A stretch of DNA of 64,000 bases from Bosea sp. 124 (GTDB lineage Bacteria; Pseudomonadota; Alphaproteobacteria; Rhizobiales; Beijerinckiaceae), in assembly GCF_003046175.1 (NCBI RefSeq), contig NZ_PZZM01000001.1:5349001-5413000 (forward strand), written 5' to 3'. Made by a program: the position numbers and the translations under genes. The stretch's first letter is position 1, and each line of letters begins with the position of its first letter. This document shows, in pieces, positions 52,832 to 62,122 of the stretch. The notes below the pieces were generated by a model. That model was given only the letters and a program-made list of their open reading frames with translations. It ran no database searches and was not told the DNA's origin.

Positions 52832-53905
52832 CTATTGGACGGCGGCTGCCTGCGCAGCCGCTTCCTGCTGTGCAGACGCCTCCTGCCGCGCCGACGCCGC
52901 AACCATCTCGCGCACCTTCGCCATCAGGTTCTCGCGCGCCATCTCGTAACCAAGCTCGGTCGCGCTGGCGAAGCCTTCGGCATCCGTGCCGCCATGGCTC
53001 TTGATGACGATGCCCTCGAGGCCGAGGAATACGCCGCCATTGACCTTGCGCGGATCCATCTTGTCCTTCAGCGCCGCGAAGGCGCCGCGCGCGAACAGGT
53101 AACCGATCTTGGCCATCAGCGAACGGCTCATCGCAGCCTTCAGATAGGAACTGATCTGGCGAGCGGTACCCTCTGCGGTCTTCAGGGCGATGTTTCCGGT
53201 GAAGCCCTCGGTCACGACGACATCGACCGTGCCCTTGCCGAGGTCGTCGCCCTCGACGAAGCCGTGATAGCTCAGATGCGGCAGGTTGCTCTCGCGCAGG
53301 ATGCGCCCCGCCTCCTTCACCGCCTCGACGCCCTTGATCTCCTCGACGCCGACATTGAGCAGGCCGACGGTCGGACGATCCAGATCGAACACCACCCTCG
53401 CCATGGCCGCGCCCATCACGGCGAGATCGACGAGATGGCGGGCGTCGGCGCCGATGGTCGCGCCGACATCGAGCACGATGCTCTCGCCGCGCACCGTCGG
53501 CCACAGGCAGGCGATCGCCGGACGATCGACCTCGGGCATCGACTTCAGGCAGAACTTGGACATCGCCATCAGCGCGCCGGTGTTGCCAGCCGAGACGGTC
53601 ACGTCGGCCTCGCCGGTCTTGGTCGCGTCGATCGCCCGCCACATCGAGGATTTGTAGCGGCCATAACGCAAGGCCTGGCTCGGCTTGTCGTCCATCTTCA
53701 CCGAGACCTCGGTGTGGTGGAAGGTCGTCACCGCCTTGAGCTTCGGGTGCTGCTCGAGAAGCGGCAGAACCTGGCCCTCATCCCCGAAGATCACGAAGCG
53801 GGCATCGGGGCGGCGCTCCAGCGTCAGCGCGGCGCCAGGGATGACGATGGCAGGACCGTGGTCCCCGCCCATCGCATCGAGCGCGATTGTAACCGAACGT
53901 GTCAT
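52832..53905 (-). CDS. plsX: Phosphate acyltransferase PlsX
   Basis: A 357-residue PlsX, making acyl-phosphate from acyl-ACP for phospholipid synthesis. [20 protein letters not shown] at the start, [18 protein letters not shown] and [20 protein letters not shown] are family hallmarks. The C-terminal ~25 residues are Ala/Gln-rich ([17 protein letters not shown]), an extension beyond the core fold. Confidence 0.96.
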   Translation of the reverse strand: MTRSVTIALDAMGGDHGPAIVIPGAALTLERRPDARFVIFGDEGQVLPLLEQHPKLKAVTTFHHTEVSVKMDDKPSQALRYGRYKSSMWRAIDATKTGEADVTVSAGNTGALMAMSKFCLKSMPEVDRPAIACLWPTVRGESIVLDVGATIGADARHLVDLAVMGAAMARVVFDLDRPTVGLLNVGVEEIKGVEAVKEAGRILRESNLPHLSYHGFVEGDDLGKGTVDVVVTEGFTGNIALKTAEGTARQISSYLKAAMSRSLMAKIGYLFARGAFAALKDKMDPRKVNGGVFLGLEGIVIKSHGGTDAEGFASATELGYEMARENLMAKVREMVAASARQEASAQQEAAAQAAAVQ

Positions 53906-54020
53906 GGAGTGATGGTTGATCCCAGGAGCGGCCGACCTTCATTCCGGGGCGGCTCGATGCGGGCGGGACAATAGCGACTTGGGCGTGCGCCGCAAGCCAC
54001 GTTGAGACCGCCGAGGCGCG

Positions 54021-54578
54021 TCATTCGCTGCGCTTGAGCCGCGCCAGAGCCGCGAAAGGCGATTCAGGGGGCTGTTCCGGAGCGGGCTCGGCGAAAGCGG
54101 CGCCGGGCTTGCGGGGATAAGGCTCGAGCGCCAGCGCGAGAAATTCCAGCGTCACCGCGCCGAGATCGATCACGCCGTCGAGGATCGGCTCGGGCGGATC
54201 GTCCTCGTTAAGCCGGACTTCTACATCGATCTCGCCGCCATCCGCGTCGGCGCTCTTGCGCCGCGGATTCTCGGGCATCTCGGGCGCGAAATCGAGCTTC
54301 AGCGGCACAGAGAGCGAGACCGGGAAGGCATCGAGCGTGACGATGCAGGTCTGGTGCAGCGCCGCCTTGATCTCACCCTCCAGTTTGACCCGCTCGCCGC
54401 TGCGCGAAAGCAGATAGCGCGCCTCCAGCGCTTCCACCGACGGCAGATCGAGCATGCGGGCAATGCCGGCAAGCTCGGCCGCCTCGGCATGGACGGCGAT
54501 TCTGGAGCCGCGCAGCTTGATCTCGTCGACCCGGACGGGCCGATGCAGCGGCAGGGCAGCGGCGGACTCAGGCGCCAT
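54021..54578 (-). CDS. DUF177 (YceD-like) protein
   Basis: A 185-residue protein: LHRPVRVDEIKLRGSRIAVH, HQTCIVTLDAFPVSLSVPLK and ILDGVIDLGAVTLEFLALAL, ending RKPGAAF. DUF177 family members are linked to 23S rRNA/ribosomal protein gene expression in some bacteria. It overlaps the bc1 chaperone gene by 11 bases and precedes plsX. ATG 54578 gives the standard start; a longer frame upstream is an artefact. Confidence 0.88.
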   Translation of the reverse strand: MAPESAAALPLHRPVRVDEIKLRGSRIAVHAEAAELAGIARMLDLPSVEALEARYLLSRSGERVKLEGEIKAALHQTCIVTLDAFPVSLSVPLKLDFAPEMPENPRRKSADADGGEIDVEVRLNEDDPPEPILDGVIDLGAVTLEFLALALEPYPRKPGAAFAEPAPEQPPESPFAALARLKRSE

Positions 54579-55122
54579 GGCTGGCCTCCATCCCGGCCGG
54601 GGCCGGAAACAACGGACCGTCTCGCAGGATGGTATCAAGGTCGAGCCCGGCGAGATGCGCCTGCGCGCCGCGAGCATAGGCGGCGAGCATCGCCGCCCCC
54701 TTGCCCGAGGTCTGCTCCGGGCTGGCATTGCGGCGCAGCGCATCGACGAGATCGTCGGCGCCTTGCGTCTCCAGCGCCGTCTCATAGGCGCGGATGCGGC
54801 CATAGAACATCTGGCCGATCTTCTTCATGCGCTTGGGAACGGCGATGTCGCTGATGCCGGCATTGCGGAAGCCGAGTTCGAGATAGGCGAAGCAGGCATC
54901 GACGAGTTCCTGGGCGAGATCGCCGGCCGGGGACGGCAGTTCGCGCAGGCGCCGCAGGACGAGGAAGACATGCAGCGTCAGCGATTCGAAGCGGCCCTCG
55001 AAACTGTCCGGGATGCCGCCGTCGAGATACAGCGCAGGCTGGCGTGACGCCTCGGCGATACGCGCAAACAGCGCATCGACCGGGGCCTGCCTGTCCTCGC
55101 GCTTGCCGAACAAACCGAACAT
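54568..55122 (-). CDS. Ubiquinol-cytochrome c chaperone family protein (CBP3-like)
   Basis: A 184-residue protein with the Ubiq_cyt_C_chap domain: RQPALYLDGGIPDSFEGRFE, LTLHVFLVLRRLRELP and NAGISDIAVPKRMKKIGQMF then YGRIRAYETAL. The mitochondrial homologue helps cytochrome b assembly in complex III. ATG 55122 with GGAG upstream is chosen. It is divergent from bamE with a 141-base gap. Confidence 0.88.
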   Translation of the reverse strand: MFGLFGKREDRQAPVDALFARIAEASRQPALYLDGGIPDSFEGRFESLTLHVFLVLRRLRELPSPAGDLAQELVDACFAYLELGFRNAGISDIAVPKRMKKIGQMFYGRIRAYETALETQGADDLVDALRRNASPEQTSGKGAAMLAAYARGAQAHLAGLDLDTILRDGPLFPAPAGMEASHGA

Positions 55123-55263
55123 GATACTCGCATCTCCGGCCGGCGGCTCGGAGAACGTCCTTGCCTTGCCAAAGCCATCCTCGGGCGTTACGCCAACCTC
55201 CACCCGTTTGACAAGCGGCTTGGGCTTTGGCCCATTGCCGCAGCGCCACTGGATGCTGTCCGA

Positions 55264-55758
55264 ATGATCGCCTTTTCTCGCCGTACAGCCTTCCTCGGTG
55301 CCCTCGCGACGACGTCTCTGGCCCTTGCGGGCTGCGGCCCCAATGCAGGCGGCTTCAAGCTCGCCTCCTCGTCCGGCATGAACGAGGAGTTCAACCGCGG
55401 CTTCGTCGCCGACGATGCGCTGATTGCGCAGGTGAAAGTCGGGATGGACGTGCAGCAGGTGCTGTCGATCCTCGGCACGCCCTCCACCACCTCCACCGTG
55501 GGCAACCGGACCTTCTACTATATCAGCCAGACGGTGAGCCGGCGCTTCCAGTTCCAGGACCTCAGCGTCATCGACCAGAAGGTGCTGGTGATCTATTTCA
55601 ACAAGGGGTTCAAGGTCGAGCGCATCGCCCATTACGGCCTGCAGGACGGCGTGATCTTCGACTTCATCAGCCGCACCACCGCGACCGGCGGCGAGGAGCA
55701 GAGCTTCCTGCGCAACCTCTTCCGCGGCGTGACGAAGTTCAGCCCGTTCGGCTCGTAG
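55264..55758 (+). CDS. bamE: Outer membrane protein assembly factor BamE
   Basis: A 164-residue lipoprotein: MIAFSRRTAFLGALATTSLA then lipobox LAGC. The SmpA/OmlA fold shows as LIAQVKVGMDVQQVLSILGT, NRTFYYISQTVSRRFQFQDL and VLVIYFNKGFKVERIAHYGL. BamE stabilises the BamA barrel insertion complex. It ends with a strong terminator. Confidence 0.93.
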   Translation: MIAFSRRTAFLGALATTSLALAGCGPNAGGFKLASSSGMNEEFNRGFVADDALIAQVKVGMDVQQVLSILGTPSTTSTVGNRTFYYISQTVSRRFQFQDLSVIDQKVLVIYFNKGFKVERIAHYGLQDGVIFDFISRTTATGGEEQSFLRNLFRGVTKFSPFGS

Positions 55759-55788
55759 CGCAGCGACGGCAGATCCGAAACGACAGGA

Positions 55789-55815
55789 ACCCGCGGCTTG
55801 CGCCGCGGGTTTTTC
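55789..55815 (+). terminator. Rho-independent terminator after bamE
   Basis: A 9-bp perfect stem ACCCGCGGC/GCCGCGGGT with a TTGC loop is followed by four or more T residues. It also faces the oppositely oriented EamA transporter gene. Confidence 0.87.
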
Positions 55816-55834
55816 ATTGGGTCGCGGGTGCGCC

Positions 55835-56761
55835 TCAGCAAGAAGGGCTCCGTTCGCGCACGGGCAGCGTCATCGCCAGCACGCCACCGACAACCAGGAC
55901 CAGCCCGGCCCAGGCCGTCGGTGCCAAAGCCTCCCCGAGAGCGACCATTCCGATCACGACCCCGGTGGGAACGCGCAGATAGGCGACGGATGTCGTCGCG
56001 ACCGACCCCAGCCGCGCGATCAGCCTAAAATAGATCACGAAGGCCAGCGCGGTCGAAAACAGCGACAGCGCAATCAGGGCCTGGACCGAGGCGGCCGAGG
56101 GCGCAAGCGTCCAGGGCCGGTCCAGCATCAGGCTGAGCGGAAGCAGGACGATCGCTCCGCAGACGAGCGAGCCCGCTGCGGGCATGATCGGATCGAGCCC
56201 CTTGAAGTGGCGCCCGAACAGGGCGGCGCCCGCATAGCAAAGGCTGGCCGCAACCAGTGCGAGCTGGGCCGAAAACTGCTCGCCGACGCCCGACATCGCC
56301 TGCACGCCGACGATCAGGACCGTCCCGGCGAGGCCCGCCATGATCCCGACCAGCCTGAGAGGCGGCAGCCGCACGGCCGAGGTCGACAGGCCGGTCAGCA
56401 GGACGACGAAGATCGGGCTGGTCGAACTCAGGATGGTGGCAAGGCCGGCCTCGACGCTGCGCTCGGCCCAGGCGATCAGCGTGAAGGGCACGACGCTGTT
56501 TAGACAGGCCTGGACAAGGAAGAGCCGCCAGGTCGCGAGGTCCCGCGGCAGCCGCAGACCGCGCCAGCGGATCACCATCAGCAGGACCGCCCCCGCCAGC
56601 AGCGTGCGCGCGGCGATGAGGGTCAGGGGCGGGATCGTCTCGACGCCGATCCTGATGAAGGTATAGGAGCCGCCCCAGAGCGTCGCGAGCACGAGCAGCA
56701 AGGCCAGATCGGTCGTGCGCCCCGGCCCGGAGCGGGCGGTGGTAACAGAAGGCGTGGTCAT
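55835..56761 (-). CDS. EamA-family transporter (DMT superfamily)
   Basis: A 308-residue protein with ten predicted helices in two EamA repeats: LVLATLWGGSYTFIRIGVET and LIALSLFSTALAFVIYFRLI start the pattern, with WAERSVEAGLATILSSTSPI as the first repeat end. Substrate unknown (metabolites, amino acids). GGGAGA precedes ATG 56761. Confidence 0.87.
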   Translation of the reverse strand: MTTPSVTTARSGPGRTTDLALLLVLATLWGGSYTFIRIGVETIPPLTLIAARTLLAGAVLLMVIRWRGLRLPRDLATWRLFLVQACLNSVVPFTLIAWAERSVEAGLATILSSTSPIFVVLLTGLSTSAVRLPPLRLVGIMAGLAGTVLIVGVQAMSGVGEQFSAQLALVAASLCYAGAALFGRHFKGLDPIMPAAGSLVCGAIVLLPLSLMLDRPWTLAPSAASVQALIALSLFSTALAFVIYFRLIARLGSVATTSVAYLRVPTGVVIGMVALGEALAPTAWAGLVLVVGGVLAMTLPVRERSPSC

Positions 56762-56944
56762 GATGGTCTCCCTGGTTGGAGACGTCATGCCAGCGCAAGG
56801 GCGGAAAGGCTCGTCGGAACGCTACGGTCGCGGACGTAGCTTCCGGGCTCCGTCAGTCACCGAACAATATGATTCAACGCCTTCACTCAAGCTGTTGAGA
56901 AAAAACGTCTATCACTACATTAAGACTTGAATGTTCGAGATCGC

Positions 56945-57240
56945 TCAGAGGCTTTCCACAATCCGGCCGACATCGCGGGCGGAATGCAGTACACGCAGTA
57001 TTGCGATGGTCGCCGCGCCGACGCGTAGAATATCAGATAGTCCTGATGTGGCGCCCGCCGGACTTGGCGATCGCTGCGCTGCGGCAGAAGCGGGTAGCGT
57101 TCCGGCTGCGAGACGAGCCCCGCACAGAATCGCTCCAGCCCGATGACGAACCGCAATGCCTGCTGCCAGCTGTCGCGCGCGATATAGTCGCCGATTTCCT
57201 GCAGGTCGCGACGCGCCGTCGGGGTGAAGGCAAGTCTCAT
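56945..57240 (-). pseudogene. RelE/ParE-family toxin, frameshifted
   Basis: The first ~73 residues, MRLAFTPTARRDLQEIGDYI to HQDYLIFY, are an intact ParE N-terminus. Then the frame changes: the normal ending (RVGAATIAILRVLHSARDVG) is found only in the neighbouring frame. A single missing base near 57024 (TTCTACGCGTC, expected TTCTACCGCGTC) separates them. The toxin is therefore probably inactive, unless the altered C-terminus retains activity. Confidence 0.8.
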
Positions 57241-57497
57241 CCCGCCTTGCCGGGCTCACGGCCGTAGCGCGAGCGGAGTTCGGCAAAAACCTCGCCGCCA
57301 GACATCAGGCTGCCGGCATCTGCTTCCTCCAGCCCGATCGCCAGTGCGCGATCCAGAGCCAGCAGGCGCATCTCACGTTCCTCAACAAGGCGGACCCCCT
57401 CGCGCAGGACCTCGCTCTTCGAGTTGTATCGGCCCGATGCAACGAGCGTCTCCAGTACCTCTTCAAGACGCTGGCCCAGTTCCGCACTCACAGCCAT
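57237..57497 (-). CDS. ParD-family antitoxin
   Basis: An 86-residue RHH-type antitoxin: MAVSAELGQRLEEVLETLVA, SGRYNSKSEVLREGVRLVEE, then a charged C-terminus ending AELRSRYGREPGKAG. GGAGGT lies upstream. It overlaps the toxin gene by 4 bases and remains open although the toxin is frameshifted. Confidence 0.85.
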   Translation of the reverse strand: MAVSAELGQRLEEVLETLVASGRYNSKSEVLREGVRLVEEREMRLLALDRALAIGLEEADAGSLMSGGEVFAELRSRYGREPGKAG

Positions 57498-57574
57498 GAC
57501 GACCTCCAAGCTCCCGTGCGACCAATATCTATTATTGTCATGACCATCCTGCAACGCTGGCGCCGCAAAGAAGA

Positions 57575-57598
57575 ACCCCGCGGATCGCTCCGCGGGGT
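57575..57598 (-). terminator. Terminator after hppA
   Basis: A 10-bp perfect stem ACCCCGCGGA/TCCGCGGGGT with a TCGC loop lies 29 bases past the hppA stop. On the minus strand TTCTTCTTT follows, giving a T-rich tail. On the other side lies the TA antitoxin promoter region. Confidence 0.75.
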
Positions 57599-57626
57599 CG
57601 CTTCATAGTCGGCTGGGCATCAGGCG

Positions 57627-59783
57627 TCAGGAATGCGCCAGGATCGCCAGCAGCAGCAATGCGATGATGTTGGTGATCTTGATCGCGGGGTTCACGGCGG
57701 GGCCCGCCGTGTCCTTGTAGGGGTCGCCGACAGTGTCGCCCGTCACCGAGGCCTTGTGCGCCTCGGAGCCCTTCAGGTGGCGCACGCCGTCCTTGTCGAC
57801 GAAGCCGTCCTCGAAGGACTTCTTGGCGTTGTCCCAGGCCCCGCCGCCCGAGGTCATCGAGATCGCGACGAAGATGCCGGTGACGATGACGCCCATGAGC
57901 ATGGCGCCCACCGCAGCAAACGCCTGGTTCTTGCCGGCGATGGCATTGATCGCAAAGAAGGTCACGATCGGCGCGAGCACAGGCAGCAGCGAGGGCACGA
58001 TCATCTCCTTGATCGCGGCCTTGGTCAGCAGGTCGACGGCGCGGGCATAGTCCGGCCGCTCCGTGCCGTCCATGATGCCGGGCTTCTCCTTGAACTGGCG
58101 CCGGACCTCCTCGACGACGGAGCCCGCCGCGCGCCCGACAGCCGTCATGCCCATGCCGGCGAAGAGGAAGGGGATCAGGCCACCGAGCAGCAGGCCGACG
58201 ACGACATAGGGGTTGGACAGCGAGAAATCGACCGTGACGCCCTTGAAGTACTGGAACGTGGTCGAGCCCGCCTTGTTGGCCTCGCCGATGAAGAAGTTCA
58301 GATCCGAGGTGTAGGCCGCAAAGAGCACCAGGGCGCCGAGGCCGGCGGAGCCGATCGCATAGCCCTTGGTGATCGCCTTGGTGGTGTTGCCGACGGCGTC
58401 GAGCGCGTCGGTGGAGTGGCGCACCTCCTTGGGCAGGCCCGCCATCTCGGCGATGCCGCCGGCATTGTCCGTGACCGGGCCGAAGGCGTCGAGCGCCACG
58501 ACCACGCCGGCCAGCGCCAGCATCGCGGTGGTGGCGATGGCGATGCCGAACAGGCCGGCGAGGCCATAGGAGACGATGATGCCGGCGATGATCACGATCG
58601 TCGGCAGCGCAGTCGATTCCAGCGAGACCGCGAGGCCCTGAATGACGTTGGTGCCGTGCCCGGTCACCGAGGCCTGCGCGATCGAGACGACCGGGCGCTT
58701 GCCCGTGCCGGTGTAGTATTCGGTGATGACGACGATCAGCAGCGTCACGGCGAGCCCGACGAGCGCGCAGGCGAAGAGCCCGCCCGAGGTGAAGGTGACG
58801 CCCTGCCCCGTGGTGAAGGAGGCCGAGAAGCCGCCGAACATCACGTAATTCACGGCGGCGATGGCGCCGACCGAGAGCACGCCGGCGGCGATGAAGCCCT
58901 TGTAGAGCGCGCCCATGATCGACTGGTTGGCGCCGAGCTTGACGAAGAAGGTGCCGATGATCGAGGTGACGATACAGGCCGCGCCGATCGCCATCGGGTA
59001 GAGCATCATCGTGCCGAGCGTCGCCTGACCGGCGAAAAAGATGGCGGCGAGCACCATGGTCGCGACCAGCGTCACCGCATAGGTCTCGAACAGGTCGGCC
59101 GCCATGCCGGCGCAGTCGCCGACATTATCGCCGACATTGTCGGCGATGGTCGCCGGGTTGCGCGGATCATCCTCGGGGATGCCAGCCTCGACCTTGCCGA
59201 CGAGGTCGGCGCCGACATCAGCGCCCTTGGTGAAGATGCCGCCGCCGAGACGGGCGAAGATCGAGATCAGGGAGGCGCCGAAGCCGAGAGCGACCAGCGA
59301 ATCGATGACGACGCGGCTGGACGGGCTGAAGCCGAGCATGGAGGTCAGGACGCCGTAATAGACGGCGACGCCGAGCAGGGCCAGGCCCGCCACCAGCATG
59401 CCGGTGACCGCGCCGGCCTTGAAGGCGACGTCGAGGCCGTCCCCCAGCGACTGCATGGCGGCCTGGGCGGTGCGGACATTGGCGCGCACCGAGACGTTCA
59501 TGCCGATGAAGCCGGCCAGACCCGAAAGCACCGCGCCGATCAGGAAGCCGATGCCGACCCATTTGCCGAGCAGATAGATCAGCACCACGAAGAGAACCGC
59601 GCCGACGATCGCGATGGTGACGTACTGACGCTTGAGATAAGCCTGCGCGCCTTCAGCCACCGCTGCGGAAATCTCCTGCATGCGCTGATTGCCGGCATCA
59701 CGCTTCATCACGTCCGCATAGGCCCAGACGCCGTAGGCGATCGATAATGCACTGAGTAAGATGATGATGAGCAGAGTGGACAT
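57627..59783 (-). CDS. hppA: Proton-translocating inorganic pyrophosphatase (K+-independent type)
   Basis: A 718-residue H+-PPase with about 16 helices. The substrate-binding acidic motifs are visible: [20 protein letters not shown] and [20 protein letters not shown], with [18 protein letters not shown] further on. [16 protein letters not shown] carries Lys after GNTT where K+-dependent enzymes usually have Ala, so it is predicted to be K+-independent. It uses pyrophosphate to pump protons across the inner membrane. It lies near thiL-nusB-ribH as in other members of the order. Confidence 0.95.
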   Translation of the reverse strand: MSTLLIIILLSALSIAYGVWAYADVMKRDAGNQRMQEISAAVAEGAQAYLKRQYVTIAIVGAVLFVVLIYLLGKWVGIGFLIGAVLSGLAGFIGMNVSVRANVRTAQAAMQSLGDGLDVAFKAGAVTGMLVAGLALLGVAVYYGVLTSMLGFSPSSRVVIDSLVALGFGASLISIFARLGGGIFTKGADVGADLVGKVEAGIPEDDPRNPATIADNVGDNVGDCAGMAADLFETYAVTLVATMVLAAIFFAGQATLGTMMLYPMAIGAACIVTSIIGTFFVKLGANQSIMGALYKGFIAAGVLSVGAIAAVNYVMFGGFSASFTTGQGVTFTSGGLFACALVGLAVTLLIVVITEYYTGTGKRPVVSIAQASVTGHGTNVIQGLAVSLESTALPTIVIIAGIIVSYGLAGLFGIAIATTAMLALAGVVVALDAFGPVTDNAGGIAEMAGLPKEVRHSTDALDAVGNTTKAITKGYAIGSAGLGALVLFAAYTSDLNFFIGEANKAGSTTFQYFKGVTVDFSLSNPYVVVGLLLGGLIPFLFAGMGMTAVGRAAGSVVEEVRRQFKEKPGIMDGTERPDYARAVDLLTKAAIKEMIVPSLLPVLAPIVTFFAINAIAGKNQAFAAVGAMLMGVIVTGIFVAISMTSGGGAWDNAKKSFEDGFVDKDGVRHLKGSEAHKASVTGDTVGDPYKDTAGPAVNPAIKITNIIALLLLAILAHS

Positions 59784-60025
59784 TCGGTTTCCTGACCTTG
59801 AGCTTTCGACCCGCGGGAAGACTTTTTGCTCCCCTTAGACTTCTTGGACGTCGAAGACATGAAACGCCGGGCCCGAAAGCTCGCACCCGCATGCGCCTCG
59901 TCAACGTCGGCCGAATTTGTGCCAAGTTTCCGACAGAATCGCAAATGCCCTGTTTGCGTTTTGGTCCAGTTGGAAGCTTGCTCGGCTCCTGCCATCCGAC
60001 GCGTGCATTGCGCGCCGGAACCGCC

Positions 60026-60823
60026 TCACAAGATCACGTCGCGGTTGACGTTCTTGTAGAGCAGGTAGCAGGCATCGCCGAAGCCGGTCGGATAGAATTG
60101 CTGCGGGCAATAGCCGCCCATCCAGATGAAGTCCTGCGCCCAGATCTCGTGCCAGTCGCGGCCGAGAAAATAGAGCCCCTGCCCTTCGAGCATGTAGAGC
60201 CCGTGCTCCATCACATGGGTCTCGACATCGGGGAAATAGGCGCCCGGCTTGAACCACATCAGGTTCATCTCGAAATCGAAGCGCAGGTCGCCATAGGGCA
60301 GCAGGAACTGGAAGCCGCGCCCCTCCATGCCGGTGTGGTTGGTGACGGGGACGGCATCCCGATGCGAAAGGATGGGGTCTGGCACGGCGAGCCCGGCAGC
60401 GGGTGCATAACGCTTGCGCAGGGCGAGGATGCGGACGGGCTCGGCGCCGTCATTGCGCAGGCTGAAGGCGGTGCCCGGCGGGACATAGGCGAAGCTGCCT
60501 TCCCCGAAGGCCGCCGAGGTCCCGCCCATCGCGAAGGCGGCCTCTCCGGAGAGGCCGTAATAGAAGTGCTGGATGCCGTCCTCGGCGAAAGGTGCGCGCG
60601 TGCCGCCGCCCGGCGCGATCTCCAGCACATATTGCGCAAAGGCGGCACCGAGCACGGGCGCGGCGAGGATGCGCGCGATCGTCTTGTCGAGATGCGGCAG
60701 GCGGCTGACCAGGACGCCTTCCGGCGGCATGAAAGCGTAGTTCGGCGCGACCACGCCGCGGTTATGGCCGATCGCGCCGACGGCGGGCCTGCCGGCGGTC
60801 TGGGGAAGCTGGTGGGGGCGCAT
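60026..60823 (-). CDS. allE: (S)-ureidoglycine aminohydrolase-like bicupin
   Basis: A 265-residue two-cupin protein. The first cupin runs ILAAPVLGAAFAQYVLEIAP, FYYGLSGEAAFAMGG and SFAYVPPGTAFSLRN. The second has WFKPGAYFPDVETHVMEHGL, LEGQGLYFLGRDWHEIWAQD and DFIWMGGYCPQQFYPTGFGD, with metal ligands E-T-H-V-M-E-H. The match to YlbA/UGlyAH of purine (allantoin) breakdown is good. No other ureide genes are nearby. It lies between hppA and an MFS gene with a ~240-base gap to hppA. Confidence 0.87.
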   Translation of the reverse strand: MRPHQLPQTAGRPAVGAIGHNRGVVAPNYAFMPPEGVLVSRLPHLDKTIARILAAPVLGAAFAQYVLEIAPGGGTRAPFAEDGIQHFYYGLSGEAAFAMGGTSAAFGEGSFAYVPPGTAFSLRNDGAEPVRILALRKRYAPAAGLAVPDPILSHRDAVPVTNHTGMEGRGFQFLLPYGDLRFDFEMNLMWFKPGAYFPDVETHVMEHGLYMLEGQGLYFLGRDWHEIWAQDFIWMGGYCPQQFYPTGFGDACYLLYKNVNRDVIL

Positions 60824-60874
60824 CTATCTCTCCTGCCAAGTCGCCGGTTCGAGCAAGGATCGGGCCGGCAAGCG

Positions 60875-62080
60875 TCAAGCCGGAATGGCGCGCTTGCCCG
60901 ATGCCTGCCAGGCGACCAGTGCCAGGGCGACCACCACCGGCGGGAAGACCAGCCAGTTGACGCTGTTCCAGCCGCCGGCATGGAGCAGGCCCCCCGACGA
61001 GAAGGATGCGATGGCGACCGAGCCGAAGACGAGGAAGTCGTTGGCGGCCTGGACCTTCACGCGCTCCTCCGGCCTGTAGCAGTCCGTGACGAGCGCGGTG
61101 GCGCCGATGAAGCCGAAGTTCCAGCCGACGCCGAGCAGAATGAGCGCGAGCCAGAAATGGGCGACGCTGAGGCCCGACAGCCCGACGACCGCCGCGAGAG
61201 CGGTCAGCAGCAGCCCCGCCATCGTGACCCGCGCCTTGCCGAAGCGGGCGATCAGCCGCCCGGTGAAGAAGCTCGGCCCGAACATGGAGAGCACATGCCA
61301 CTGGATGCCGAGCGCGGCGTCGCCGACCGAATGGCCGCAGCCGATCATGGCCAAAGGCGCCGCCGTCATCAGAAAGCTCATCAGCCCATAGGTGACGAGG
61401 CCCGCCGTGACCGAGGCGATGAATTTCGGTTGCCGCATGATCTCGGCCAGCGGACGGCCGCCGGCCGAGGCGAGCTTGGCGACCGGCGGGGCGCGCAACT
61501 GCAGGATCACCAGCATGGCGAGCAGCGCGAGGCAGCCCTGGGCGAGGAAGCTCGCCGCGAAGGGGGCGTCGGGGGTGAGATCGCGCGTCCAGTAGACGGT
61601 CTGCGGCCCGATGATGCCGGCGGCAATGCCGCCGATCATGACCCAGGAGATCGCGCGCGGCCTGAAGCTCTCGGTCGCGGCATCGGCCGCGGCGAAGCGG
61701 TAGCTTTGCACGAAGGCGCCGTAGAGGCCGCATGCGAAGGTGCCGAGGCAGAACAGCCAGAACAGGCGCGCGCTGGTGCCGGCGGCCGCGATGCTGGCGG
61801 CCGTGGCGCCGATCAGCGTGCCAAGCAGATAGCCGTTGCGACGCCCCAGCCGCCGCATCAGCATCGCGGCGGGGATGACGCCGCAGGCGATGCCGAGCTG
61901 CATCAGGCTGACCGGGACAGTGGCGAAGGTCTGGTCCGTGACGAGCTGCGAGCCGACGATGCCGCCCAGCGAGATGACGATCGGGGGGCTCGAACCGCCC
62001 AGTGCCTGGGCGCAGGCGAGAACCACGGAATTGCGCTTGGCTAGCGCATCGCCGTCACCGACCGGAACATGCTGGTTCAT
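60875..62080 (-). CDS. MFS transporter
   Basis: A 401-residue protein with 12 predicted helices. The cytoplasmic loop 2-3 reads MLMRRLGRRNGYLLGTLIGA, similar to the family GxLaDrxGrr motif. The substrate is unknown. The ATG at 62080 starts MNQHVPVGDGDALAKRNSVV, then a first helix. It ends 51 bases before the bicupin gene and may be co-transcribed with it; if so it might import a ureide. Confidence 0.85.
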   Translation of the reverse strand: MNQHVPVGDGDALAKRNSVVLACAQALGGSSPPIVISLGGIVGSQLVTDQTFATVPVSLMQLGIACGVIPAAMLMRRLGRRNGYLLGTLIGATAASIAAAGTSARLFWLFCLGTFACGLYGAFVQSYRFAAADAATESFRPRAISWVMIGGIAAGIIGPQTVYWTRDLTPDAPFAASFLAQGCLALLAMLVILQLRAPPVAKLASAGGRPLAEIMRQPKFIASVTAGLVTYGLMSFLMTAAPLAMIGCGHSVGDAALGIQWHVLSMFGPSFFTGRLIARFGKARVTMAGLLLTALAAVVGLSGLSVAHFWLALILLGVGWNFGFIGATALVTDCYRPEERVKVQAANDFLVFGSVAIASFSSGGLLHAGGWNSVNWLVFPPVVVALALVAWQASGKRAIPA

Positions 62081-62122
62081 GCGTCTGCCGCCCTCGACGA
62101 GGCGACGCTTCGAGGGTCGCCT

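Noticed and set aside
51749..53974. A 741-codon plus-strand frame over fabH-plsX
   Set aside because: Antisense shadow of two core genes.
57633..59747. A 704-codon frame on the strand opposite hppA
   Set aside because: It is complementary to an unmistakable H+-pyrophosphatase gene; it is Asp/Arg/His-rich low-complexity sequence typical of GC-rich antisense frames.
59798..62044. A 748-codon plus-strand frame over the bicupin and MFS genes
   Set aside because: Both minus-strand genes have full domain matches; the plus frame has biased composition and no domain.
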